A DNA stretch of 64,000 nt from Xanthomonas bromi (GTDB lineage Bacteria > Pseudomonadota > Gammaproteobacteria > Xanthomonadales > Xanthomonadaceae): contig NZ_FLTX01000027.1 in assembly GCF_900092025.1 (NCBI RefSeq), positions 104,545 through 168,544 of the forward strand. Direction: 5' to 3'. The notes beneath the pieces are model-generated. The model searched no databases, was not told the DNA's origin, and worked only from the letters and a program-made list of their open reading frames with translations. Below, piece after piece: positions 1-8,787 of this stretch (its first letter is position 1; each line of letters begins with the position of its first letter). Both the position numbers and the translations under genes were made by a program.

Positions 1-1
1 A

Positions 2-916
2 TCCGCCTTGTGGGTGTCCGGACTCGGTGGGGAGTTTGGCTTTCAGCGCCGCTTCGACCCGCATCCTGAGACCTTCAGCCCGAAGACTGCATTGCTCGCT
101 GCGCAAGGCCCGCAGCCCTTCTTCTCACCGGCGCTCGTCACCACCGATCTGAGCGGATGCGCTTCGGGCAACAATCGCGATCGCACACGCGCGCCGCAGA
201 ACGCGCTGGATACCAGCCACTCCACCATTGATGCATCGTGCAACTACAGCGCACGGATGAATGGCACCTCCGCGGCCTCACCAACGGTTGCAGGCGTCGC
301 AGCGCTGATGCTGAGCGCCAACCCGCAACTGACGCTGCGCGATGTCAAATACATCCTGGCCACGACCGCGGTGCAGGTCGATCCCAATCAAGCCAAGGTG
401 TACTACAAGAACGCCTTGATCGAGCCTGCCTGGATCACCAATGCGGCCGGTCACCGTTTCAGCAACTGGTACGGATTCGGTCTGGTGGATGCCGCCGCTG
501 CGGTGGAGCGCGCTGTGCATTTCACTCCGCTGCCTGCAATGCAGGACACCGAATGGACCGTCTATGATGGAAAAAGCAGCACCATTGGCGGTATCGGGTC
601 TCCGGCGCGATTGGCGATCGACATCAAGCAGTCTTTCAAGGTGGAAGGCGTACAGCTGTACTTCGCCGGGACGCACAAGGACCCCCGCAACCTGCGCGCA
701 GTGCTGGTCTCGCCCAGCGGCACCCGCAGCACACTGATGACGCCGTTTTCCACGCTCGATCAGAGTGACGAGGGCTTCGTTGTCTTCCTGACCTCAAGCA
801 ATGCTTTCCTGGACGAGCCGGCAGCCGGTCGCTGGACATTGGAGGTGGACGACATGCTCGCCGACAACGGCAAGGAACAACTACAGGAATTCGAAATGCG
901 CGTGGTGGGCCACTGA
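2..916 (+). CDS. S8 (subtilisin-like) serine peptidase with P domain, 5' part missing
   Basis: The reading frame is open to the left edge, so the start, signal peptide and the catalytic Asp and His lie outside the window. The visible part contains the subtilase serine motif NGTSAASP (Ser codon at 269-271), followed by the usual helix VAGVAALML. The last ~120 residues (from about WTVYDGKSS to the end) resemble the P/Homo-B jelly-roll domain of proprotein-convertase-type proteases, including a GRWTLEVDD stretch. Such proteins are exported and cleave extracellular or periplasmic proteins. A small exported protein starts 1 base after the stop codon, suggesting one transcript. The family is clear; substrate and full length are not visible. 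Confidence 0.88.
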   Translation, partial: SALWVSGLGGEFGFQRRFDPHPETFSPKTALLAAQGPQPFFSPALVTTDLSGCASGNNRDRTRAPQNALDTSHSTIDASCNYSARMNGTSAASPTVAGVAALMLSANPQLTLRDVKYILATTAVQVDPNQAKVYYKNALIEPAWITNAAGHRFSNWYGFGLVDAAAAVERAVHFTPLPAMQDTEWTVYDGKSSTIGGIGSPARLAIDIKQSFKVEGVQLYFAGTHKDPRNLRAVLVSPSGTRSTLMTPFSTLDQSDEGFVVFLTSSNAFLDEPAAGRWTLEVDDMLADNGKEQLQEFEMRVVGH

Positions 917-917
917 C

Positions 918-1514
918 ATGAAAACCTCTCTGATCACGCTGCTGTGCGTCGCTGCAGCCAGCCTTTCCGCACCCGCATCGGCACAGGTGTTCGATAGCGC
1001 ACGCCTGCGTGCTGCCGCGACCGGACAAACCATTGCGGTAGGCCATGCCAATTTCCGGCTGATTCCAGGTGCGCTGGTACGGCAAGTCGACGCCACGCGC
1101 AGCGCTGCCACCCTGCAATCGCTACAAGGCACGCAGACCAGCGCGAATGCGCCAGTTGCCCGCATCGATCGTTACGCGATCTACCTCGACAACGCGCGCG
1201 CCGCGAACTCGGTCGCGCGCACCATGGGCAGCGAACCGCCGGCGACCGTGGTTGCGGCACTGGAAACGCGCAGCGGCCAGCTGGCATTGCTTGGCGCTTC
1301 GATCAAATTGTTCGACACCACCCCCGTCATCGCACGTGCACTGGCCACGCGCACAGGCGGCAGGTTGATCTATGCCTCTGCCATCGATGGCAGCGCGATG
1401 ATCGGCTACGACTCGGTGAGCACGGCATTGGACAATTGCCGACAGCTGCAAGGCAGCAACGGGGTGGGAGCGATCAAGCCGGAAGTGATTCAGCGGGCGG
1501 CGCGGCCGTTGTGA
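918..1514 (+). CDS. small exported protein of unknown function, downstream of S8 protease
   Basis: 198 residues starting MKTSLITLLCVAAASLSAPASAQ, a typical Sec signal peptide with a likely AQA/ASAQ cleavage site near residue 22. The mature part is soluble, rich in Ala and Arg, and has no motif I recognise. The ATG lies one base after the protease stop (TGACATG), so the two are probably translationally coupled. Paired small exported proteins next to secreted subtilases can be chaperones or inhibitors, but nothing in the sequence proves that here. The start was chosen because it gives a clean signal peptide; the longer frame from 801 overlaps the protease. Confidence 0.8.
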   Translation: MKTSLITLLCVAAASLSAPASAQVFDSARLRAAATGQTIAVGHANFRLIPGALVRQVDATRSAATLQSLQGTQTSANAPVARIDRYAIYLDNARAANSVARTMGSEPPATVVAALETRSGQLALLGASIKLFDTTPVIARALATRTGGRLIYASAIDGSAMIGYDSVSTALDNCRQLQGSNGVGAIKPEVIQRAARPL

Positions 1515-1597
1515 GGCGGCCACACTAAAACCTCGGCAGGGATGCGTGCCACGCTGCTGCGGTGAGGATGTCGCATGCAGCGATGGCGCAGCCGGCC

Positions 1598-2629
1598 CTA
1601 CACCGGCAGCGGGCTACGCTCTGCAAACTGACCGCGCCAATAGGGGTAATAGGGGTACGGTGGCTCCACTGCGCTGGCCTGATCCAGGCGGGTACGCTGG
1701 TCTTCGGTCAACGACCAGCCCACCGCACCGAGGTTTTCGCGCAACTGCACTTCATCGCGTGCGCCGATCAGCACCGTGCTCACGGTGGGCCGCTGCAACA
1801 GCCAGTTGATGGCGATCTGCGGGACGCTGCGGCCGGTCTCTGCGGCGATGGCATCGAGCGCATCGACGATGGCGAACAAGCGCGCATCCTCGATCGCGAG
1901 GCCGGCCGCGGCAGTGGCATGCAGACGGCTGTGTTGCGGCAACGGCTGACCGCGCCGCAGCTTGCCGGTCAGCCGTCCCCAACCGAGTGGGCTCCACACC
2001 ACCGCACCAATGCCCTGGTCAATGCCCAGCGGCATCAGTTCCCACTCGTAGTCGCGCCCGGCCAGCGAGTAATAGGTCTGGTTGGCGACAAAGCGATTCC
2101 AGCCGTGCGCATCGGCCACCGCCTGCGATTTCATCAGCTGCCATCCGGCGTAATTGGAAGCGCCCAGATAGCGCACCTTGCCCGCGCGCACCAACCCGTC
2201 GAGCGTGGACAAGGTTTCTTCCATCGGCGTCAGCGCATCGAAGGCGTGCAGCTGCAGTAGATCGATGTAGTCGGTGCGCAAGCGGCGCAACGATGCGTCC
2301 ACCGCACGCAGCAAACGGAAACGCGACGCGCCGGCGTCGTTGGGGCCATCGCCCAGGCGCAGGCCGGTCTTGGTCGAGATGATCACCTGATCGCGGCGGC
2401 CTTGCAGCGCCTGGCCGAGGATGTCTTCGGATGCGCCGTCGGAATACACATCGGCGGTGTCGAACAGGTTGAGCCCTGCATCGAGGCATAACGCGATCAT
2501 GCGGCGCGCCTGCGCCACATCGGTGTCGCCCCAGGCAGAGAATAATGGCCCTTTCCCGCCGAATGTGCCGGCGCCCAGGCCGAGCACGGGCACCTTGAAA
2601 CCGGAACGGCCGAGTAGACGGGTTTCCAT
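1598..2629 (-). CDS. aldo/keto reductase
   Basis: 343 residues starting METRLLGRSGFKVPVLGLG, the standard aldo/keto reductase N terminus. The TIM-barrel catalytic set is visible: Asp and Tyr in DTADVYSDGASEDILG, Lys in IISTKTGL and His in LLQLHAFD. The cofactor end carries LIGARDEVQLRENL, typical of the NADPH-binding AKR loop. It should reduce aldehydes or ketones with NADPH in the cytoplasm; the physiological substrate is unknown. Start at 2629 fits the family; the open frame upstream to 2866 is not conserved-looking and overlaps the remnant region to the right. Confidence 0.93.
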   Translation of the reverse strand: METRLLGRSGFKVPVLGLGAGTFGGKGPLFSAWGDTDVAQARRMIALCLDAGLNLFDTADVYSDGASEDILGQALQGRRDQVIISTKTGLRLGDGPNDAGASRFRLLRAVDASLRRLRTDYIDLLQLHAFDALTPMEETLSTLDGLVRAGKVRYLGASNYAGWQLMKSQAVADAHGWNRFVANQTYYSLAGRDYEWELMPLGIDQGIGAVVWSPLGWGRLTGKLRRGQPLPQHSRLHATAAAGLAIEDARLFAIVDALDAIAAETGRSVPQIAINWLLQRPTVSTVLIGARDEVQLRENLGAVGWSLTEDQRTRLDQASAVEPPYPYYPYWRGQFAERSPLPV

Positions 2630-2777
2630 CGAATGACTCCTTGCAATGTTGGATAAAGGGATGCGCCGCGTCATCGCTGACCGCTCGCGCATCTGTATTG
2701 GCCAGCAGCGATGCGGCGTATCGAGATCGGCCTGGCGCGCACGGCGCCACCGCGGCCATGACCAGCGCGCGATGAGC

Positions 2778-2935
2778 TCACCCCATCTGCGCGCAGACCG
2801 ATGGCGCAGCAGTGCGGCGGCGTTGCAAGTGCACGCTCCACAGCGCGATCCCCAGCCCGATGGCACTCAACACCGCGGCCACCCACGGCGTTGCGACAAG
2901 GCCGGCCTGCGTGGCGATCACCACGCCCCCCAGCC
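2778..2935 (-). pseudogene. C-terminal remnant of an MFS-type transporter
   Basis: On the minus strand about 52 codons read WLGGVVIATQAGLVATPWVA then a hydrophobic segment ending LGIALWSVHLQRRR and a stop at 2778. This is the pattern of the last two membrane helices and Arg-rich tail of a major-facilitator drug efflux protein. Upstream (beyond about 2935) the frame loses hydrophobicity and runs into the opposite-strand LysR fragment. The remnant cannot encode a transporter. Identification as MFS is by resemblance of helix 11-12 motifs, so the family is moderately certain; that it is a fragment is clearer. Confidence 0.55.
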
Positions 2936-3169
2936 ATGCGCGACGCCGTGGTCGCCGGCCAGGGCATCGCGGTGCATTCGTACTGGCACATCGCCGACGA
3001 ACTGCGCAGCGGCCGGCTGGTCGAAGTGATGCGCGACTACCCGCCACCCACCTCGCATATCAGCGCAGTGATGCCGGCGCGCCAGCTGCAACCGCCGCGG
3101 GTGCGTGCGTTTGTGGAGTTCCTGCTGGAGCGGCTGGGCGAACAGCCACCGTGGGAAGTGCCGACGTAG
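2936..3169 (+). pseudogene. C-terminal remnant of a LysR-type regulator
   Basis: From the ATG at 2936 the plus strand reads MRDAVVAGQGIAVHSYWHIA, ELRSGRLVEVMRDYPPP and PPRVRAFVEFLLERL. This is the final ~75 residues of a LysR substrate-binding domain: the 'G-G-A' loop, the 'L-G-LV-VL-Y' strand and the 'P-R-V-AF-FL' C-terminal helix. The winged helix and most of the effector domain are absent. Head-to-head placement with the MFS remnant suggests an original divergent lysR/MFS pair whose 5' halves and shared promoter were deleted in one event, with the joint near 2930-2937. Confidence 0.75.
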
Positions 3170-3493
3170 CGCCCGCGTGCGGGAGCTGCGCAAGCCGGGG
3201 TTGGCAGTTCACGCGACGATTGCGCAGCCGCGCAACGCGCGTGCCGGTCGTGCGACACGGCCCGCGGCGAGGTCTGCGACCTGTGACTGGCGACCGGAAC
3301 GACGGCATCGACGACGCGCAAGCTGCGTGGCGCGCGCCCACTGCGCGCATTCGATGGCAGTGCACAACGCGCAGCTCTTGGCATGATGCCGCGCATGGCT
3401 CCCCCTGCATCAGCTGCCTCGCCGCTGCGGCACCACGTCGGCAGGTGTGACCCGCTGCTCCCGGGCAACCGCGCTGATCAGTGCTTGCGTCGA
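3170..3493. other. non-coding stretch, no gene seen
   Basis: 324 bases between the LysR remnant and a short hypothetical gene. Frames through it are Arg/Ala/Cys-rich shadows without recognisable motifs. No hairpin with a T-run or repeat stands out. Confidence 0.5.
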
Positions 3494-3697
3494 TCAACGC
3501 CCGCCGCGCAGCAGGCGCTTGTGCAGGCTGCGGCGCTGCGCATCGCTCAACAGCGGCCCATGCGTACGCAGCAGGCCAAGGATCTGCAGATGCGCCTGTG
3601 CGGTGCGCCGGTCCAGCTCTGCGGCGGCAGCGTTTTCTAGCCGCTTCCATTCGGCGGGACTGGTCGGCGTGGGGACGCTGGAACGTTTTGCGGGCAT
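3494..3697 (-). CDS. small basic hypothetical protein
   Basis: 67 residues, MPAKRSSVPTPTSPAEWKRL followed by a helical, Arg/Leu-rich segment ending LLSDAQRRSLHKRLLRGGR. No signal peptide or membrane segment. It looks like a short helical cytoplasmic protein, but no family is recognised. It lies head-to-head with the AraC remnant at 3926. A real gene is plausible because the translation is not merely Arg/Ala shadow sequence, yet it sits in a rearranged region and could itself be a fragment. Confidence 0.5.
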   Translation of the reverse strand: MPAKRSSVPTPTSPAEWKRLENAAAAELDRRTAQAHLQILGLLRTHGPLLSDAQRRSLHKRLLRGGR

Positions 3698-3925
3698 GGC
3701 ATGACAACGGTGCAGGAGACCGAACACATGATACGGCCGGCACGTGAGTGGTCTATCAGTGCCGACGCAATGCCCGCGCAGGGCCAGCTGCAACCGCAGG
3801 CGCGCTTTTCCAGCGGACGCGACCTCACAGGCTGCGCCGCATGCCTTGCCGCCGACACCACCCGCACTCTTGTACGATCGGTGCCATCGCGGCTGGGCCG
3901 CATTGCATCGTCGACGGGTTTCCGC

Positions 3926-3998
3926 ATGTCTTCGCTGACCGAGTTGAGCACGCTATTGCGGCGTCATGCCCCCGGGGAGGGCATGCATGCCACGCAGA
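3926..3998 (+). pseudogene. N-terminal remnant of an AraC-family regulator
   Basis: The plus strand from ATG 3926 reads [20 protein letters not shown] then HATQI. This matches the beginning of AraC-type regulators with the AraC_N cupin domain, which typically start with an 'L-L-RHAP-G-HAT-IP-L' stretch. The match stops abruptly at about 3998, where the minus-strand acrB homology begins. The upstream 200 bases may be its former promoter region. The fragment has no DNA-binding domain and is presumed dead; it marks a deletion joint. Confidence 0.6.
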
Positions 3999-5974
3999 TT
4001 GCGAACACCCGGGCATCGCGGATGCCGGCGAAAAACGTGCTTGCCTTGGCCGCCACCTCGGTGACGCTCTGGCCCTTGCCGGTACGCTCGTCCCACGGGC
4101 GCAACGTGACGAATGCCATGCCGGTATTCTGGCCGCTACCGGCAAAACTGAAGCCGGTGACGGCAAAGATGCCGGCCACAGACGCCTTCTGATCGACCAG
4201 GAAGTGATGCTCCACCTGTTTGAGCACATCGCTGGTCCGTGCATCGGTGGCACCGGGCGGCAACTGCACCAGCATGAACAAGGTGCCCTGGTCTTCGTCC
4301 GGCAGGAAGCCCACCGGCAACTTCATGAAACCCACAACTACCAGCGCCAGCAGCACAGCATAGGCGAGCATGTAGCGCCAGCCCTTGCCCAGCATGTGCC
4401 GAACCACGCCCTGGTAGCCGGTATTGCCGCGATCGAACAGGCGGTTGAACCAACCGAAGAACCCGGTGGTCGCCAGATCGTGGCCCTGGTGCACCGGCTT
4501 GAGCAAGGTGGCGCACAAGGCCGAGGTGAGGATCATCGCCACCAGCACCGATAAGGTCATCGCAGAGACGATCGTGATCGAGAACTGTCGGTAGATCACA
4601 CCGGTGGAACCGCTGAAGAACGCCATCGGCACGAACACCGCCGCAAGCACCAGCGCCACGCCGACCAGCGCACCGGAGATCTGGTCCATCGATGTACGCG
4701 TGGCGTCCTTGGGCGACAACTGCTCCTCGCCCATCACGCGTTCGACGTTTTCCACCACCACGATCGCATCGTCCACCAGCAGGCCGATCGCCAGCACCAT
4801 CGCGAACATGGTCAAGGTATTGATGGTGAAACCAAACGCCGCAAGCACGCCGAAGGTGCCCGGCAACACCACCGGCACCGCAATGGTCGGGATCAAGGTG
4901 GCGCGGAAGTTCTGCAGGAACAGGTACATCACCAAGAACACCAGCACTACCGCTTCCACCAGCGTGTGCGCCACCTGCTCGATGGAGATGCGCACGAACG
5001 GCGTGGTGTCGTACGGCTTTTGCACCTTCATGCCGGGCGGGAAAACTTTTCCTGTTCGTCCAGACTTTTATCGATCGCGCGTACCGTATCCAGCGCATTC
5101 GCACCGGTGGCCAGCTTGATCGCCAGACCGGCCGCCGGCTTGCCGTGGTAGCGGCCCACCGTGTTGTAGCTTTCGCTGCCCAGTTCGATCCGCGCCACAT
5201 CGCCCAGCCGCACCTGCGAGCCATCGGCCTGCGTGCGCAGCAGGATATTTTCGAATTCCTGTGCGGTCTTCAGCCGTGTCTGCGCGGTGATGGTGGCGTT
5301 GAGCTGCTGGTTGGCCACCGCCGGCAAGGCACCCAGCTGGCCGGCGGAAACTGGATCGCGGTGCGCACGTCCACCGGGGTGAGCCCGAAATTGCTCAGCT
5401 TGTTGGGGTCCATCCACACCCGCATCGCGTACTGCGAACCGAACAAGGTGGTGTCGCCCACGCCTTCGACGCGCCTGATGGTTTCCTGCACGTTGGCAGC
5501 CACGTAATCGGACAGGTCCGAATCGCTCATGCTGCCGTCTTCGGAGGTAAAGGCCAGCACGTTGAGGGAGTTGGTGGCCGATTTGGTCACCGTGACGCCC
5601 TGCTGCTGCACTTCCTGCGGCAACAACGGCGTGGCCAGCGACAACTTGTTCTGCACCTGCACCTGCGCGGTGTCCGGGTCGGTGCCGTTTTCGAACGTCA
5701 GGGTAATGGTCACCGCACCGCTGGATTCGCTGGTGGAGGCCATGTAGCTGAGGTGATCCAGCCCCTTCATCTTCTGCTCGATGACCTGGGTGACGGTGTC
5801 TTCCAGCGTCTGCGCCGAGGCGCCCGGGTAGTTGGCAGTGATGGCGACAGCCGGCGGTGCGATGCTGGGATATTGCGCAATCGGCAAGGTGGCGACGGAC
5901 AGGATGCCGGCCAGCATCACGATGATGGCCAACACCCAGGCGAAGATCGGACGATCGATAAAGAAACGTGCCAT
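3964..5974 (-). pseudogene. acrB: RND multidrug efflux pump subunit (AcrB/MexB family), frameshifted and 3'-truncated
   Basis: Starts [20 protein letters not shown] 16 bases after acrA. AcrB-type motifs follow in order: [26 protein letters not shown]-type loop, [28 protein letters not shown] (helix 4 with the proton-relay Asp pair), and [12 protein letters not shown] region. Three lesions are visible. (1) Near 5350 the frame jumps and about five residues usual in AcrB (the xQNxQ stretch before VSAGQLG) are missing, indicating a small out-of-frame deletion. (2) Near 5040 a T-run is one base short, so FFPPGMK becomes FSRPA-stop. (3) After DARVFA (about 4000) homology ends and 14 unrelated codons lead to a stop; roughly the last third of an AcrB (~1050 residues) is gone, along with any outer-membrane factor gene. 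No functional pump can be made from this copy. Confidence 0.9.
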
Positions 5975-5990
5975 GACGTGTGATCCCGCC

Positions 5991-7202
5991 TCAGTTGGCC
6001 GCACGCGGTGCGGTCGGGGCGGAAGGACCGGCAGCATTGCCGGCGGCGGGCGTGGCCTTGGGCTGCCACGGCACGGTCTTCACCACGAGGCCATCGCGCG
6101 CGCGCGACGCGCCTTCGACCACCAACTGCTCGCCGGGCTTCAGCCCGCTGCGCACCAGCCACTGGTTGCCCACCGCGCGGTCGGTTTCCAGCACGCGCAG
6201 CTGCAACTTGTGATCGGCACCGACGACATACGCGGTGGGCTTGCCGGCGCCGTTACGCGACACCGCCTGTTGCGGCACCAGCACGCCCTGTTCCTTGACG
6301 CCTTCCTGCAGCACCGCGCGCACGTAGATGCCCGGCAACAGCTCGGCATTCGGGTTGGGGACGACGGCGCGCAGGGTGATCGAGCCGGTGTTCTGGTCGA
6401 CGGTCACGTCGGAGAACGCCAGCTGCCCTTGCAGCGGATAGGCACTGCCATCCTCCAGCAGCAGCGACACTTTTGCCGCGCCGTCGCCGGCCTGTTCCAG
6501 ATCGCCGCGTGCCATCGCCTGCCGCAAGCGCAGCACCGCACTGCTGGGCTGGGTGACGTCGATGTAGATCGGGTCCAACTGCTGGATGGTGGTCAGCGCG
6601 TTGGCCTGGTTGGCGGTCACCAACGCGCCCGGGGTCACGCTGGAACGGCCGATGCGGCCGGAAATCGGTGCATCCAGCCGGGCGAATGCCAGGTTGATGC
6701 GCGCGGTCTCCACGCTGGCCTTGCCGGCCGCCACGTCGGCCTTGGCCTTGCCTAGCGCGGCATCGGTGTCGTCGCCTTCCTGCTGGCTGATCGCCTTGAT
6801 CTGCGCCAACTCGGTGTAGCGCTCGGCCTTGAGCTGCGCGGTGCGCAGCATCGCCTGGGCCTTGGCCAGGGTGGCCTGTGCGCTGGCATAGCTGGCGCGG
6901 TATTGGGCCGGATCGATCTGGTACAGGGTCTGGCCGGCCTCGACCTCGCCACCTTCGGTGAACTGGCGCGATTGAATCAGGCCACCCACTTGCGGGTGAA
7001 TTTCGGCGATCAGGTACGGAACCGTTCGCCCCGGCAATTCAGTGGTCAGCGTCATCGATTGCTGCTTGACGGTCAGCACGCCCATTTCCGGGATGCCTTC
7101 CTGCGATGGTGGGCCTCCCAGCGGGCTGCCGCAGGCGCTGAGCAGCGCGGTGGCGGCAATGGCGACAACAAGCAACGACAGGCGAAACGAGCATGAGGAC
7201 AC
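5991..7202 (-). CDS. acrA: RND efflux periplasmic adaptor (membrane fusion) lipoprotein, AcrA/MexA family
   Basis: 403 residues. GTG start at 7202 with GGAG about 8 bases upstream. A lipoprotein signal ends LLSAC, so the mature protein is lipid-anchored in the inner membrane. Next come the barrel-sandwich start ([20 protein letters not shown]), the coiled-coil hairpin (about residues 100-170, [20 protein letters not shown]), the second lipoyl half ([15 protein letters not shown]), beta-barrel and membrane-proximal domains. It normally couples AcrB to a TolC-type channel. The frame is intact although the downstream acrB is destroyed, so it is either an orphan or serves another pump. It is divergent from the tetR regulator at 7335. 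Confidence 0.95.
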   Translation of the reverse strand: MSSCSFRLSLLVVAIAATALLSACGSPLGGPPSQEGIPEMGVLTVKQQSMTLTTELPGRTVPYLIAEIHPQVGGLIQSRQFTEGGEVEAGQTLYQIDPAQYRASYASAQATLAKAQAMLRTAQLKAERYTELAQIKAISQQEGDDTDAALGKAKADVAAGKASVETARINLAFARLDAPISGRIGRSSVTPGALVTANQANALTTIQQLDPIYIDVTQPSSAVLRLRQAMARGDLEQAGDGAAKVSLLLEDGSAYPLQGQLAFSDVTVDQNTGSITLRAVVPNPNAELLPGIYVRAVLQEGVKEQGVLVPQQAVSRNGAGKPTAYVVGADHKLQLRVLETDRAVGNQWLVRSGLKPGEQLVVEGASRARDGLVVKTVPWQPKATPAAGNAAGPSAPTAPRAAN

Positions 7203-7334
7203 ACGGGTAAATCTCCGACGGGAGGGAATGACGGTTAAATCTAAACGGTACGGTTCGGTATCTCAATAAGCTCAACCGTGGCCGTCAAGCATTTCTGCCC
7301 AGTCGGTATACTTATGAATCGGTGGGAAAACCTG
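7203..7334. promoter_or_regulatory. divergent promoter/operator region between acrA and tetR
   Basis: 132 bases separate the acrA GTG from the tetR ATG. The region is AT-richer than its surroundings and holds repeated CGGT(A/T) units (starting near 7232, 7246, 7251 and 7256) plus two copies of TCGGTAT at 7255-7261 and 7303-7309. TATACT at 7307-7312 could be a -10 element for tetR. TetR-family repressors usually bind such divergent regions, so these repeats are candidate operator half-sites; this is inference from position and repetition only. Confidence 0.4.
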
Positions 7335-7955
7335 ATGCGGGTCAGAACCGAAGAAAAGCGCGAGGCCATCGTCCAGGCGGCCAGCGAGGTGTTCCTGGAA
7401 CTGGGCTTCGAAGGCGCCTCGATGTCGCAGATCGCCGCCCGCGTGGGCGGCTCCAAACGCACGCTGTACGGCTACTTCCCGTCCAAGGAAGAGCTGTTTG
7501 TGGCCTTCGCCAAAGATATGTCGGACCGCTATTTCGACCCGTTGCTGCATGCGCTTTCGCAGCGCAGCGGCCTCGTCGATGAGGCATTGCAGCGCTTCGG
7601 CGAGGACGTGCTCACGTTCTTGTGCGCCCCGGCCAACATCACCAGCTGGCAGACCATCATCGGGGTCTCAGGCAGATCACCCGTCGGCGCGCTGTTCTTC
7701 AGCGCCGGCCAACAGGAAGGCATGCAGCGCTTCGCCGAATACCTGCAGGCACAGGTGGACTGCGGCCTGCTCCACTGCGACGACACGCTACTTGCCGCCG
7801 ACCAGTTCGCCGCCTTGCTGGAAGCCGAAACGCTGATGCCCTGCCTGTTCGGCGCACTCAAAGACCCCACGCCCGCGTACCTGCGCGATGCGACGCGACG
7901 TGCGGTGGAGATGTTTATGGCGGCGTATGGCGACAAGGCAGGGACAGCGGCGTAA
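7335..7955 (+). CDS. TetR/AcrR-family transcriptional regulator of the acrAB locus
   Basis: 206 residues from ATG 7335 (GGGAAA upstream). The N-terminal helix-turn-helix is clear: AIVQAASEVFLELGFEGASM followed by SQIAARVGGSKRTLYGYF and PSKEELF. The remaining ~150 residues form the helical ligand-binding/dimer domain. Divergent placement beside acrA makes it the likely local repressor responding to pump substrates. An in-frame start at 7278 exists, but the later one gives the normal short TetR N terminus. The gene is intact although its target pump is broken. Confidence 0.9.
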   Translation: MRVRTEEKREAIVQAASEVFLELGFEGASMSQIAARVGGSKRTLYGYFPSKEELFVAFAKDMSDRYFDPLLHALSQRSGLVDEALQRFGEDVLTFLCAPANITSWQTIIGVSGRSPVGALFFSAGQQEGMQRFAEYLQAQVDCGLLHCDDTLLAADQFAALLEAETLMPCLFGALKDPTPAYLRDATRRAVEMFMAAYGDKAGTAA

Positions 7956-8267
7956 TGCACGGTGCCGCGTTGCTGCAGAGCAGTGCGTACCTGCGATAGG
8001 CAGTGCGCAGCATGCGGGCGCTGAGCATGCAGTCCGCTCAGCCGTCCAAGGCGGCGTCGCCGCACCGCTGGCGCGACTGCAACCGCATTGCGAAATCACG
8101 CAGCGCTGCTGCGCTCTGCAGGCAGCGTAGGGACACATGCCGGGCGGCGATGCGATCACGCTGCGACAACGCGACGGCACGGTGCAACCGCACACGTACT
8201 GCGCACCCGGGCAGTGCGCCGCGAGCGCAGAGAGCAGGCCGCGCTCTGCGCACGGCCGCGCGGCGGG
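7956..8267. other. intergenic, no gene seen
   Basis: 312 bases between convergent tetR and zur. GC-rich with several short inverted repeats and CTGC-rich runs, but no strong terminator with a T-tract and no convincing ORF. Confidence 0.4.
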
Positions 8268-8774
8268 TTACTCCACCACCGCGCACTTCGCGCACAAGCC
8301 ATGCACTTCCAGCGTCTGCGCCTGCGGCTGGAAACCGAGTGCCTTGGCGCGGGCTTCGAGTTGCGACACGACGTCGCGATCTTCCAGCTCCACCGCGCTG
8401 TGGCAGCGGTCGCAGATCAGGAACGGCACCGAGTGCTGGGCGCTATTGGGGTGGTGGCAGGCCACGAACGCATTGACCGATTCGAGCTTGTGCACGAACC
8501 CGTTGGCCATCAGGAAATCCAGGGCGCGGTACACCGTGGGCGGGGCGTCGGCGCCCACGCCCTTGCCTTCGCGCACCCAGTCCAGCAGTTCGTAGGCCTT
8601 GACCGGCTTACCGGCGTCGGCGATCAGCCGCAGCACGTTGGCGCGGATCGGTGTCAGGCGCAGGCCACGTTCGCTGCAGGCACGCTCCACCGCGCGCACG
8701 AAACCGTTGGCGTCGTCGACGTGGTGATGCGGTGCGGTGCAGGCGTGGTCTGGTGCGTGGGTGTGCTTGGTCAT
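8268..8774 (-). CDS. zur: Fur-family zinc uptake regulator Zur
   Basis: 168 residues. The N terminus is unusually His-rich (MTKHTHAPDHACTAPHHHVD). The winged helix follows (RLTPIRANVLRLIADAGKPV, PPTVYRALDFLMANGFVHKL). The dimer/metal part has FVACHHPN, the structural zinc pairs CDRC and CAKC, and HGLC. This pattern is Zur rather than Fur. It represses zinc uptake genes when zinc is sufficient. It ends 13 bases upstream-side of gltX on the same strand (gltX stop at 8788, zur start at 8774), so the two may be co-transcribed. Start chosen at 8774; a longer in-frame start at 8819 overlaps gltX. Confidence 0.92.
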   Translation of the reverse strand: MTKHTHAPDHACTAPHHHVDDANGFVRAVERACSERGLRLTPIRANVLRLIADAGKPVKAYELLDWVREGKGVGADAPPTVYRALDFLMANGFVHKLESVNAFVACHHPNSAQHSVPFLICDRCHSAVELEDRDVVSQLEARAKALGFQPQAQTLEVHGLCAKCAVVE

Positions 8775-8787
8775 ACAGGCTCCGGCG

